NCBI RefSeq assembly: GCF_903166585.1
Contig: NZ_CAESCM010000001.1
Coordinates: 124,001-188,000 of the forward strand
Length of the DNA stretch: 64,000 nucleotides
Reading direction: 5' to 3'
DNA from: Pedobacter ghigonis
GTDB taxonomy: Bacteria > Bacteroidota > Bacteroidia > Sphingobacteriales > Sphingobacteriaceae
Below, piece after piece: positions 8,975 through 17,426 of the stretch. The notes beneath the pieces are model-generated. The model ran no database searches. It was given only the letters and a program-made list of their open reading frames with translations, and had not been told where the DNA came from. How positions within the stretch are numbered: position 1 is the first letter of the stretch; each line of letters opens with the position of its first letter. The position numbers and the translations under genes were made by a program.

Positions 8975-9056
8975 TGCAATATACTGCAAATATAAAATTT
9001 TAAACGGAAACAAATTTGCAACATATTGCAATATTTAATATTTTTGTTGCAAAATA
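8975..9056. promoter_or_regulatory. Array of five TGCAA(n)ATA repeats, candidate DeoR operator, with a plus-strand promoter
   Basis: TGCAA starts at 8975, 8985, 9017, 9027 and 9048, so two pairs are spaced exactly 10 bp, one helical turn. TATTTTTG at 9039-9046 is an exact -7 element for the nucleotidase. The 9017-9030 stretch also reads as the palindrome TGCAA-CATA-TTGCA. Confidence 0.6.
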
Positions 9057-9065
9057 TAGCAAGCT

Positions 9066-9626
9066 ATGAAAAGAACAATAGGCATTGATATGGATGGCGT
9101 ACTCGCCGATATAGAAGACCACATATTACAATCGTATGCTGCCCAGACCGGTATCATACTCACCCGCGACGACATAAAAGGTAAATCGGAAGAAGAACTT
9201 TTTCCTGACCGCGAGTTGGCAATGAAAATCTGCAATAAAGCAGGCTTTTTCAGAAACCTGCCTTTAATGGAGGGAGCTGTAGAAACCGTAAAAAAACTAA
9301 TGGAAGATTATGAAGTATATATAGTTTCGGCTGCAATGGAATTCCCCTTATCCTTGTTTGAAAAACGCGAATGGCTCGCCGAACACTTCCCTTTTATTGG
9401 CTGGAGAAACATTATCTTTTGTGGCGATAAAAGCATTATCGACACCGATTATTTAATTGATGATCACTGTAAAAACCTCGATTTCTGCAAAGGAAAGCCC
9501 TTAATGTTTACTGCCTTCCACAATGTGGAGAAAAAGCACCACCAAAGGGTAAACCACTGGAATGAAATACCAGCATTATTAAAGAAACTGGAAGAAGAGC
9601 AGTTAGAAAGCCTTGCAATTGCCTAA
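9066..9626 (+). CDS. 5'(3')-deoxyribonucleotidase-like HAD phosphatase (NT5C family)
   Basis: The 186-residue protein is a HAD phosphatase of the NT5C/YqfW group, predicted to dephosphorylate (deoxy)nucleoside monophosphates. Motif I is IDMDGVLADIED with the two catalytic aspartates. Motif II is VSAAME near residue 93, motif III is the conserved Lys in GDKSII, and motif IV is YLIDDHCKN. Length fits the family. A -7 element ends 20 bp before the ATG. The divergent DeoR protein and its repeats suggest induction by a (deoxy)ribose phosphate, which is inference. Confidence 0.85.
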   Translation: MKRTIGIDMDGVLADIEDHILQSYAAQTGIILTRDDIKGKSEEELFPDRELAMKICNKAGFFRNLPLMEGAVETVKKLMEDYEVYIVSAAMEFPLSLFEKREWLAEHFPFIGWRNIIFCGDKSIIDTDYLIDDHCKNLDFCKGKPLMFTAFHNVEKKHHQRVNHWNEIPALLKKLEEEQLESLAIA

Positions 9627-9639
9627 ACCGCTAAACCAC

Positions 9640-9669
9640 AAAAAAAGGATGTAACCACTGGCTACATCC
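9640..9669 (-). terminator. Minus-strand terminator downstream of the GRDP-like gene
   Basis: GGATGTA and TACATCC form the stem, and A7 on the plus strand gives a T7 run for minus-strand transcripts. The GRDP-like gene would then have a ~255-nt 3' untranslated region containing two weaker hairpins. Confidence 0.6.
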
Positions 9670-9925
9670 CCTATCTAAATTAACGCTCTCAACTTATGAA
9701 GTTGATATAAGGCTCTCACCCCTTATGCCTACAATATTACGGCAGAAAGATTAAGATTTCATGAAGAAATATTTTTTTCTTTGATAATTCTCAAAAGAAA
9801 TGAAGTAAGTCACCAAGGTGTTTTGATTTTATTTAAATGTTTCACTTATCCGAATTATTGCGAAATCAATATCATTTGATCAATGCAATTTTCTGCAAGA
9901 TTTGGTATAATGAACTTATCAAGTC

Positions 9926-11287
9926 CTAATCACCGCCACAGCCACCGCAGCTACCACAAGAATTACCACACGATGAGCCGCATGCACTACTGCATCCTCC
10001 ATCGCCGTTGCCCCAGTTCTTGCGCTCATTATAGTTCATTATCGTAAAAAAAGAAGCATTTAAAGCTGCTGTTCCATATAGAAAGTAGTTCCATTGCCAA
10101 TCGCTATCCGCTTTCTGCTTATACTGTGCATGGTTACCATACCAGTTGGGAATGGTTTCTTTACACAACATTAAGGATAGCTTACGCAGGTAAAACACGG
10201 CAAAGAAAAACAAAGCTGCCGTTACAATAAGCAGCTGGATAACGGGCTTATCCCGCTCAACACCCGTAATTATCCTGATTAGTGGCAGCATAAGTAAAAA
10301 AGCAAAAACGATAAAGCTGTTCGCAAATAATTTTGCAAATGTTTTAGATTGGTAGAAGTGATATTGAAAAGCAGTTAAACTTTTGCTAATATTCCTGAAT
10401 ATGGGTTTTGCCGCTAGTAGCCGCAGTAGTTTTGGATAATAGATCCGGCCCGAATCTTGCAAAATACTCACTACCTGGGCCTGCTCGGCAGATTGAACAT
10501 CAACGGTACCGGAAACCGAAATCATTTGTTCGGTAATCTTAATTGTTCCATTGTTAATCAGCTCATTTACCGGTCCTCCGATCACATCAGAAAGCCGTTG
10601 TGTTTTAAGGTAAACTAACTCTAAAGGTTTGAGATGATATACAAATGAATCGTGATGGAAAGAACGCAGCACAGTATTCATGCTGTTTTTATTGTGTAAG
10701 TTGAGTATTACATAGGCCGCCAGTACTATAGCAGCGAAACCTAAAATAAAATATGGATTATCGATATGCAGATAAAGTGGCTTAAGCAAATAGTAAAACG
10801 GAACGATGAGCATACAGAAGATCAGTACACCGAACAGGATCAAAAATCGTGGTTTAACATTTGCCGGCCTGAGCTTTAAACCAGCCAGCATATTACCGTA
10901 AGCCCAGATACTTTCGGGTTGTTCGCCAAAATGTTCAGCGTATTGTTCTTTTGTTCGTTCTTCAGCCTTTTTAAACTGAACTAATTGAGCCTTATCATGT
11001 GTAGAAGGTACATGTTGAATATCCTTACCCAGTAATTGGCAAAAATCATGATAAGATTTCGAAAAGATAAGGTGCTGATGCCACACGACATCAACAATAG
11101 CCGATGGCGAAACCATTACATCTGCAACCGCAGCCAGATACATAAACTTTTTATACTCGAGAATTGCACTTTCTGTAAAGGCCTTTGTCCACCGGTTTTC
11201 GTTGGCAAGCCTAACCGAAAAGGGATAATCTCCCTGTAACTGATCGAAATCAAACTGCAGTATGCTGTTCCAAAGTACGTTATTCAT
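9926..11287 (-). CDS. GRDP-like / TIGR04222-type membrane protein with a Cys-Gly-rich tail
   Basis: This is a 453-residue protein of unknown function. Residues ~1-130 resemble the glycine-rich-domain protein family (motif VWHQHLIFSKSYHDFCQLLG). Two membrane segments follow (~150-195), then a cytosolic region with LKPLELVYLKTQRLSDVIGG and NELINNGTIKIT, the signature of TIGR04222 proteins. Two more membrane segments lie at ~325-380. The last ~25 residues alternate Cys, Gly and Ser, with seven Cys. The tail suggests metal binding or cross-linking. It is monocistronic, with a terminator ~255 bp downstream. The start fits the conserved N-terminus. Confidence 0.7.
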   Translation of the reverse strand: MNNVLWNSILQFDFDQLQGDYPFSVRLANENRWTKAFTESAILEYKKFMYLAAVADVMVSPSAIVDVVWHQHLIFSKSYHDFCQLLGKDIQHVPSTHDKAQLVQFKKAEERTKEQYAEHFGEQPESIWAYGNMLAGLKLRPANVKPRFLILFGVLIFCMLIVPFYYLLKPLYLHIDNPYFILGFAAIVLAAYVILNLHNKNSMNTVLRSFHHDSFVYHLKPLELVYLKTQRLSDVIGGPVNELINNGTIKITEQMISVSGTVDVQSAEQAQVVSILQDSGRIYYPKLLRLLAAKPIFRNISKSLTAFQYHFYQSKTFAKLFANSFIVFAFLLMLPLIRIITGVERDKPVIQLLIVTAALFFFAVFYLRKLSLMLCKETIPNWYGNHAQYKQKADSDWQWNYFLYGTAALNASFFTIMNYNERKNWGNGDGGCSSACGSSCGNSCGSCGGCGGD

Positions 11288-11653
11288 AGCTATCCTAATT
11301 TCAGCTGACAGTTATCTGATTACAATATCTCCTTATAAATATAGTACTATTTACGAAACAACAACTAAACAAGCCGGTGATTATTGTTTACTGTTTGCAA
11401 TGGAGATGCGGGATTGGTACAAACAAAATAAGCCTCCCTTAAAAGAGAGGCTTACGAGTGTAATCTAAATCGTCCCGTTGATTTAATTTTTACTTACCCA
11501 AATATAGCCAGTATCCCTACAGATACAACACTAAATTTTATCTTGTACAGCAATTTGTAAAATGTGTATAGTGCTATGTAAACATAAGGTTCCAAAATCG
11601 AAAAAATGGTATAATGCTTATTGCGAAATGGAAAGAAACTACCGGTTAAAAAT
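11288..11653. other. Intergenic region with one minus-strand terminator
   Basis: AAGCCTC (11430-11436) pairs with GAGGCTT (11447-11453), followed on the minus strand by ATTTTGTTTG, ending the Crp/Fnr transcript. The rest, 11454-11653, is AT-rich with no ORF or clear repeat. Confidence 0.5.
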
Positions 11654-12226
11654 CTAAACCAGCTCTTTAACCAATCTGCTGCGTATGCGGCTTAAGGTTT
11701 CTAAACGCATGCCCAGGTAACTGGCTACGCAACGCAGGGGAACTTTAGTAATTTCGAAAGCATTCAATTCAAGAAATTTCTCATAACGTCTTTCGGCTGA
11801 GGGAATACGTGCCAATATTGCACGCTGGGATGCAGCATAATACTGAAGGGCCAGAATTTTTCTACCTATAATATTGGTTTCTATATAACTTTCATAAAGT
11901 TTGTTGATGAAAGCATTCGACATGGCTACTACTTCTGTTTTTTCAAGAGCCTGCAGGTATTCGATAGAGGGTTGCTGCATTTCATCAGGATGCTGGATGG
12001 CACCTACAAATTCGCTACCTAAACTCACCCAGGTAGTAATTTCTTTGCCTTCATCTTTAATAAAACCTCTAACCAGCCCCGAGGCTACAAAAAAAACATA
12101 ATCATTATTATCAATTGGGGATAGGATATATTTATTCTTTTTGATCAAAATTGGTTCTGCATGCTTTTTTATCTCCTGAATAAACCCCGCTGTTACGGGA
12201 TTTAAATTACTGAGATAATTCAACAT
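11654..12226 (-). CDS. Crp/Fnr-family transcriptional regulator
   Basis: The protein (~190 residues from the ATG at 12226) has a cyclic-nucleotide-binding-type beta-roll (LIKKNKYILSPIDNNDYVFF, GLVRGFIKDEGKEITTWVSLGSEF) and a C-terminal helix-turn-helix (VPLRCVASYLGMRLETLSRIRSRL). It belongs to the short Crp/Fnr group common in Bacteroidota. The Cys residues of an Fnr iron-sulfur cluster are absent, so it is not a classical oxygen sensor. An upstream ATG at 12262 would add 12 residues and remains possible. The neighbouring DUF6660/TonB pair is divergent and could be a target, with no direct evidence. Confidence 0.85.
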   Translation of the reverse strand: MLNYLSNLNPVTAGFIQEIKKHAEPILIKKNKYILSPIDNNDYVFFVASGLVRGFIKDEGKEITTWVSLGSEFVGAIQHPDEMQQPSIEYLQALEKTEVVAMSNAFINKLYESYIETNIIGRKILALQYYAASQRAILARIPSAERRYEKFLELNAFEITKVPLRCVASYLGMRLETLSRIRSRLVKELV

Positions 12227-12502
12227 GGTATTTACCAAAAATACTTTACGTGTTTCGAGCATATATTAAAGGGAATAGACTTTAGACCTCTAATTATAGC
12301 GAATTAAACTAAATGACAAAAATAAAGTGGATTGGAGCGTCAAATTTGCTGACTAAAATCAACAACTAACCTCTAATTTTACTTTTCGAGCACAATTTCG
12401 GGGATATTTGCAGGGGTTGATGTTAAACTCAGTCAACTGTAAAGATGTGGCCTGGAGTGCTTAAAATCGTTTAACGAAGTCAAAATATTAGAACATGATT
12501 TG

Positions 12503-12510
12503 TACATTTG
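12503..12510 (+). promoter_or_regulatory. Promoter -7 element of the DUF6660-TonB pair
   Basis: TACATTTG matches TAnnTTTG exactly and ends 9 bp before the ATG at 12520, giving a leader of only a few nucleotides. Confidence 0.5.
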
Positions 12511-12519
12511 TAACCAGCA

Positions 12520-12858
12520 ATGAAAATATTAGTCTACTTTTTAAGCTTAAGCATCCTCTTCATCTCTTGCATTACCTGCGAAGATGTACCGGAGTTTGCC
12601 GGCGATAATCAGCAGAACATCTCCATTGTGAAAGCAGACAAAACCGAAAGCAGCACCCATAAAGACGACTGCTCACCCATGTGTACCTGTAACTGTTGCG
12701 GGCAACCAACGCTGAGCCATCTTGCTTTTTCTGATTTTGTTTTTTTAAAGCGCGAAACAACTGTAAAACAAAAAATCCGCTACAGCAACCGCTTCATTTC
12801 TACTTACATCCAAAATATCTGGCAACCGCCTAAATTGAATAAAACAGCAATCGGCTAA
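12520..12858 (+). CDS. Small Cys-rich exported protein, DUF6660-like
   Basis: The 112-residue product has a hydrophobic N-terminus ending ISC (possible lipoprotein or signal peptide). A central region follows with a cysteine cluster (CSPMCTCNCCGQP) and a basic, aromatic C-terminus. The pattern fits the DUF6660 proteins that precede TonB receptors in Bacteroidota, as here (62 bp to the next ATG). A metal-related role is plausible from the cysteines and partner. No enzymatic motif is visible, and the family call is from memory of the pattern. Confidence 0.6.
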   Translation: MKILVYFLSLSILFISCITCEDVPEFAGDNQQNISIVKADKTESSTHKDDCSPMCTCNCCGQPTLSHLAFSDFVFLKRETTVKQKIRYSNRFISTYIQNIWQPPKLNKTAIG

Positions 12859-12919
12859 CCGATAAGCAGCGATTGTAAACCTTACAATCTATTTATTCAA
12901 TAATCCATCAAAAAAACAC

Positions 12920-15109
12920 ATGCAAAAAATAATAATATTGCTATGCGCTATGCTGTGCATAACTAATGCCTACGCGCAGGATAATTTTAAAATAACCGTT
13001 AAAGACAAAGAAAATGCTTCGCCACTACAGGGCGTTACAATCCTTGTAAAAGGAAGTGGCATTATAGCCAAAACAGCCGAAAACGGAACGGCCAGCTTAA
13101 GCAACATCCCTGATGGCAAACAAACTTTAATCATCAGAAATGTAGGCTACGACGAGCAATTGATTACCTTAAATTTTCCGTTAAAACAAACAACCCCGCT
13201 CGAAATCTTTTTAGTAGCATCCGAAGACGAACTGGAAGAAGTAATTGTGTCGTCAACAAGAACCAGTCGCAGCATTCAAAATACCCCTACCCGGGTCGAA
13301 ACCATCGAACTGGAAGAAATTGATGAAAAAAGCAATATGCGACCCGCCAATGTTTCGATGATCTTACACGAAAGTACGGGTATTTCCGTACAGCAAACCT
13401 CTGCCACAAGCGCCAATGCCAGTATCAGAATTCAAGGACTTGATGGTCGCTATACTCAATTGCTGAAAGATGGTTACGCCAGTTTCGGCAATTTTGCCAG
13501 GGGATTGAGTATTCTGGAAATCCCGCCTCTAGATTTAAGTCAGGTAGAGATTATTAAAGGTCCCTCTTCTACCTTATATGGGGCAGGTGCAATTGCCGGG
13601 GTGGTGAATTTTATTTCGAGAACGCCAAAAGAAAAGGCCGAATTTAACTTTATTGTTAACCAATCGAATGTGGGTCAAACCAATATTGGTGGTTTTGGTA
13701 TGCAGCGCAATAAAAAATTCGGTTATAGCCTTTTGGCACTGGCTAATTTTCAAAAAGCCTACGATGTAGATGATGATGATTTTACTGAACTGCCTAAAAC
13801 AAAAGATTTCACCATTCACCCTAAAGTCTTTTTCTACCCAAATGAGCGCGCAACGTTGGTTATCGGCAATGCTTTTACCAAAAGCGACCGTACTGGCGGC
13901 GATATATATGTGGTTAACAATAACACCGATGCCAGTCACCGTTATTTTGAAACCAACAACAGTATCCGTAATACTTCAACACTCGATTTTAGCTACAAAA
14001 CCAGCGAAAAAGACCTGTTAAAGCTTAAAACAAGTTTCAATTACTTTAAACGTGGTATTGCGATCCCTGATTACCGTTTTGACGGCATTAACTATAACGC
14101 CTATACCGATATCAGCTATTTGAAGAATATCAAAAACCAGAGTTTAATTTTTGGGGCTAACTTAGTATACGACGACTTTAAAGAACAGAACCAGGCTGTA
14201 AGTCTTGCCAAAAACTTCACAACCAAAACGGCGGGTGTTTACGCACAGCAAACCTGGGATATTACCCAAAAGTTTAAGCTGGAAAGTGGTATGCGGATCG
14301 ATTTTGTAAATTACTTTAATGCGAATTACAATAAAAGCGAGGCTTTTGCACTACCAAGAATCTCTGCATTGTATAAGTTTAACGATAAATGGAGCTCGCG
14401 CATTGGCGGTGGATTGGGTTATAAAACGCCCACCTTGTTTACCGAACAAACAGAAACTTTCCAATACCAAAACCTGCTTCCTTTAAACCAGGTAAAAGCC
14501 GAGCAAAGCTATGGAGGTACTGCAGATGTTAATTATAAAACCAACATAGGCGACGATTGGATGATTAGCCTTAACCAGATGTTTTTTTATACCCGGATTA
14601 ACAATTCGACTATTTTACTGCAGGATGGATCCGGAAATTTTCACTTCGAAAACACTAGCCTACCCGTACAGAGTAAAGGTTTTGAAACCAATGCCAAAAT
14701 AATTTTCAAGGAATATTTTAAGCTTTTTGCTGGTTATACTTTTACCTCTGCGAAGGCAAATTATCTCCCGGTTATACAAACCATTAGGTTATTACCTAAA
14801 AACAAGCTAAACCTGGCCTTGCTTTACGAAAAGGAAAGAAACTTTAAAATGGGATTGGAAGGCTATTTTACTGACAGACAATACTTGTACAACAATCAGC
14901 AAACCAGCGCTTTTTGGGAATTTGGCTTTATGGCTGAAAAGGTTTTTGGCAAGATTTCGGTTTTTGTTAATGCAGAGAACTTTACCGATACCAGGCAGAG
15001 CAAATATAAAAGTGTAGTGAACGGATCGCACCTTAACCCTACTTTCGACGACATCTGGACGCATACAGAGGGCAGAACTTTTAATGCCGGCATAAAGTTA
15101 AAACTCTAA
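12920..15109 (+). CDS. TonB-dependent outer-membrane receptor, BtuB/FecA-like
   Basis: This 729-residue receptor has a signal peptide (ending NAYAQ), a carboxypeptidase-regulatory-like domain (residues ~22-105) and a plug domain (~115-235: STRTSRSIQNTPTRVETIEL, then GLDGRYTQLLKDG and IEIIKGPSSTLYGAGAIAGV-type segments). A 22-strand-type beta-barrel ends in the aromatic-poor FNAGIKLKL. It imports a scarce ligand such as a metal chelate or cobalamin with TonB energy. It is probably cotranscribed with the DUF6660-like gene. Ligand specificity cannot be read from the sequence. No SusD partner is present, arguing against glycan import. Confidence 0.88.
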   Translation: MQKIIILLCAMLCITNAYAQDNFKITVKDKENASPLQGVTILVKGSGIIAKTAENGTASLSNIPDGKQTLIIRNVGYDEQLITLNFPLKQTTPLEIFLVASEDELEEVIVSSTRTSRSIQNTPTRVETIELEEIDEKSNMRPANVSMILHESTGISVQQTSATSANASIRIQGLDGRYTQLLKDGYASFGNFARGLSILEIPPLDLSQVEIIKGPSSTLYGAGAIAGVVNFISRTPKEKAEFNFIVNQSNVGQTNIGGFGMQRNKKFGYSLLALANFQKAYDVDDDDFTELPKTKDFTIHPKVFFYPNERATLVIGNAFTKSDRTGGDIYVVNNNTDASHRYFETNNSIRNTSTLDFSYKTSEKDLLKLKTSFNYFKRGIAIPDYRFDGINYNAYTDISYLKNIKNQSLIFGANLVYDDFKEQNQAVSLAKNFTTKTAGVYAQQTWDITQKFKLESGMRIDFVNYFNANYNKSEAFALPRISALYKFNDKWSSRIGGGLGYKTPTLFTEQTETFQYQNLLPLNQVKAEQSYGGTADVNYKTNIGDDWMISLNQMFFYTRINNSTILLQDGSGNFHFENTSLPVQSKGFETNAKIIFKEYFKLFAGYTFTSAKANYLPVIQTIRLLPKNKLNLALLYEKERNFKMGLEGYFTDRQYLYNNQQTSAFWEFGFMAEKVFGKISVFVNAENFTDTRQSKYKSVVNGSHLNPTFDDIWTHTEGRTFNAGIKLKL

Positions 15110-15155
15110 AAATGAAATAATAAAAAATAATACTTGCAGGTGCACAAGATTATCG

Positions 15156-15163
15156 TACCTTTG
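15156..15163 (+). promoter_or_regulatory. Promoter -7 element of the second small-RNA candidate
   Basis: TACCTTTG is an exact TAnnTTTG match, with a TTG at 15134-15136, 19 bp upstream, in the -33 position. Confidence 0.5.
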
Positions 15164-15167
15164 CAGC

Positions 15168-15232
15168 CGCTCTGGATGCTTCCACTCCAGAGTTTAAGAA
15201 AGCCTTTCAGCAATGAGAGGCTTTTCTTATTT
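15168..15232 (+). ncRNA. Candidate ~65-nt small RNA with two hairpins
   Basis: The predicted RNA starts just after the promoter. It forms CTCTGGA (15170-15176) with TCCAGAG (15186-15192) around a 9-nt loop. A terminator-like stem AAGAAAGCCT (15196-15205) with AGGCTTTTCTT (15218-15228) follows. No ORF of note lies inside. It sits between two convergent genes, so it is not a leader of either. Confidence 0.45.
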
Positions 15233-15247
15233 AAAGGTATTTAAATA

Positions 15248-15374
15248 AGTTTTGGCGTAATATAAAAACTTATATCACGCCAAAACTATGTTTTTATATA
15301 TGGTTTTGGCGCAATATAAAAAACTATATTACGCCAAAACTATGTTTTGTAGTTCAATTTTGGTGTAATATAGA
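15248..15374. repeat. Array of palindromic repeats with 54-bp period
   Basis: Unit 1 is an inverted repeat, AGTTTTGGCG...CGCCAAAACT (15248-15287, 18-bp arms with mismatch). Unit 2 is GTTTTGGCG...CGCCAAAAC (15303-15340). A third left arm, TTTTGGTG, is at 15358. TTTTGGCG begins at 15250, 15304 and 15358, exactly 54 bp apart. It lies between the converging TonB receptor and glgB genes. Confidence 0.75.
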
Positions 15375-15399
15375 TTCAGTTCAAAGCGCAAAACTGCCT

Positions 15400-17364
15400 T
15401 TATTTACTTTTGAAAACAACTACTGCTAAAGGCGGTAGGTTTACATCAATAGCATATTTCTGGTTATTATGTCCCTCTTCAAGCGGAGTAATATCCCCCT
15501 TATTATTTATACCGCTACCGTAATACACAATATCATCAGTATTAAAAATTTCAGTCCATTTTGTTTTAAAGGGTACGCCAATCCGATAATGCTCTCTTAC
15601 AACAGGAGTAAGGTTGATGGCAATTACCAAAGTATCTTTCGCTTTAGGTCCCTTACGCATATATACAAACACCGACTCGTCTGCATTATCGGCATCGAGC
15701 CACTCAAAACCTTCGTAACTAAAATTAAAATGGTACAGGGCAGGTTCTTTTCTATACAGGAAATTTAAAGCTTTAACTGTTTCCTGCATCCCTTTGTGTG
15801 GAGCATACTGCAATAAATGCCAATCCAGCGATTGGGTAAAGTTCCACTCATTAGTTTGGCCAAATTCGTTGCCCATAAAAAGCAGCTTTGCACCCGGGTG
15901 AGTAAACATGTAACCATACAGCGCCCTTAAGTTGGCAAATTTCTGCCAGTCATCGCCTGGCATCTTATAAAGCATTGGCGATTTACCGTGCACTACTTCA
16001 TCATGCGAAAAAGGGAGCATAAAGTTTTCGGTAAAAGCATAGGTCATGCTAAAACTCAACTGGTGGTGGTGGTGCTTTCTGCCCAAAGTATCTACCTTGA
16101 AATATTTTAAGGTATCGTTCATCCAGCCCATCATCCATTTCATACCAAAGCCAAGCCCGCCGTTATGCACCGGATGGGTTACCCCAGGGTAGGTACTGCT
16201 TTCTTCGGCAATGGTATGCACACCTTCAAAATTGCCATAAATGGCTATGTTAAGGTCTTGTAAAAACTGAATCGCTCCTAAATTTTCGCTCCCGCCATAC
16301 TCGTTGGTAGCAGAATCCCCTTCCTCGCGCGAAAAATCAAAATATAGCATAGAGGCTACGGCATCTACCCTTAATCCATCGGCATGATATTGGTCTAACC
16401 AAAACATGGCATTACTGATCAGGAAAGAGCGCACCTCATTTCTATCGTAATTAAAAATATACGATTTCCAGTCAGGATGGAATCCCTTTCGCATATCGGC
16501 ATGCTCGTACAGGTGGGTGCCATCAAATTCGTATAAACCGTGCCTGTCGCCCGGAAAATGGGAAGGTACCCAATCCAGTATTACGGCAATATTGGCTTTA
16601 TGGAATGCATCAATAAGGTACATTAAATCCTGTGGGGAACCATAGCGCGAGCTTGCCCCAAAATAACCCGTAATCTGATAACCCCAGCTCGGAAAAAACG
16701 GAAATTCCATTACCGGCATCAGCTCTACATGAGTAAAGCCCATTTCCTTTACGTAGGGTATAAGCCTGCCGGCAACCTCTCTGCAGGTTAAAACACGCTC
16801 AGGATTTTCCGGATCGCGTTCCCAGGAGCCTATATGTACCTCGTAAACCGAGATCGGCTGATCTAAAGCATTTAGTTTGGCCCTTTTATTTAACCAGGTT
16901 TTATCTTTCCAGGTATAGTCGGTATCCCAAACAATGGAAGCCGTTTGTGGCGGGTGCTCCCACCTGCGGGCATACGGATCGCCTTTCAAATGCTCCGATT
17001 CATCAAAGCCCTTTACAAAATACTTGTAAACCTCACCCTTGGCAATACCGGGAATAAAACCTTCCCAGATACCCGATTTATCCCATCGTTTGTTTAATCC
17101 ATGTGAAGCATTATTCCAGTCGTTGAAGTTACCTACCACAGCTACATTAATGGCATTTGGTGCCCATACCGAAAAATAAGTTCCGGCAGTCCCACCAACA
17201 CTAATGAGGTGTGAGCCCATTTTTTCGTAAAGCCTGAAATGCTTTCCAACCAGAAAAAGATCAATGTCGTAATCGGTAAATAAACTGTGTACCCAAACCG
17301 CTTTCTTGTGGTCGGTTTTTACTAAAGCTGCTTTTTTTGCAGTAACTTTTTTGGCTGCTGGCAT
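15400..17364 (-). CDS. glgB: 1,4-alpha-glucan branching enzyme (GH13, CBM48)
   Basis: The enzyme (654 residues from the ATG at 17364) introduces alpha-1,6 branches into glycogen. A short Lys/Ala-rich N-terminus precedes a CBM48 domain (YFSVWAPNAINVAVVGNFND). The GH13 barrel follows: DWVPSHFPGDRHGL, the nucleophile in GLRVDAVASMLY, the acid in AEESSTYPGVT, and SHDEVVHGKSP. An earlier in-frame start at 17397 is only a TTG within a hairpin, so I prefer the ATG. It is 62 bp downstream of the GH31 gene in the same direction. The probable shared operator at 20011-20025 ties glycogen metabolism to the Nudix regulator. Confidence 0.95.
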   Translation of the reverse strand: MPAAKKVTAKKAALVKTDHKKAVWVHSLFTDYDIDLFLVGKHFRLYEKMGSHLISVGGTAGTYFSVWAPNAINVAVVGNFNDWNNASHGLNKRWDKSGIWEGFIPGIAKGEVYKYFVKGFDESEHLKGDPYARRWEHPPQTASIVWDTDYTWKDKTWLNKRAKLNALDQPISVYEVHIGSWERDPENPERVLTCREVAGRLIPYVKEMGFTHVELMPVMEFPFFPSWGYQITGYFGASSRYGSPQDLMYLIDAFHKANIAVILDWVPSHFPGDRHGLYEFDGTHLYEHADMRKGFHPDWKSYIFNYDRNEVRSFLISNAMFWLDQYHADGLRVDAVASMLYFDFSREEGDSATNEYGGSENLGAIQFLQDLNIAIYGNFEGVHTIAEESSTYPGVTHPVHNGGLGFGMKWMMGWMNDTLKYFKVDTLGRKHHHHQLSFSMTYAFTENFMLPFSHDEVVHGKSPMLYKMPGDDWQKFANLRALYGYMFTHPGAKLLFMGNEFGQTNEWNFTQSLDWHLLQYAPHKGMQETVKALNFLYRKEPALYHFNFSYEGFEWLDADNADESVFVYMRKGPKAKDTLVIAINLTPVVREHYRIGVPFKTKWTEIFNTDDIVYYGSGINNKGDITPLEEGHNNQKYAIDVNLPPLAVVVFKSK

Positions 17365-17391
17365 AGATATTTTTTGGCTAGATAAATTAAA

Positions 17392-17416
17392 CCCCAAATA
17401 CTAAACAGCATTTGGG
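17392..17416 (-). promoter_or_regulatory. Intercistronic hairpin between the GH31 gene and glgB
   Basis: CCCCAAAT and ATTTGGGG face each other across a 10-nt loop. No T-run follows on the minus strand, so an RNA-processing or stabilising stem is more likely than a terminator. Confidence 0.4.
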
Positions 17417-17426
17417 GCTAAAAGAT

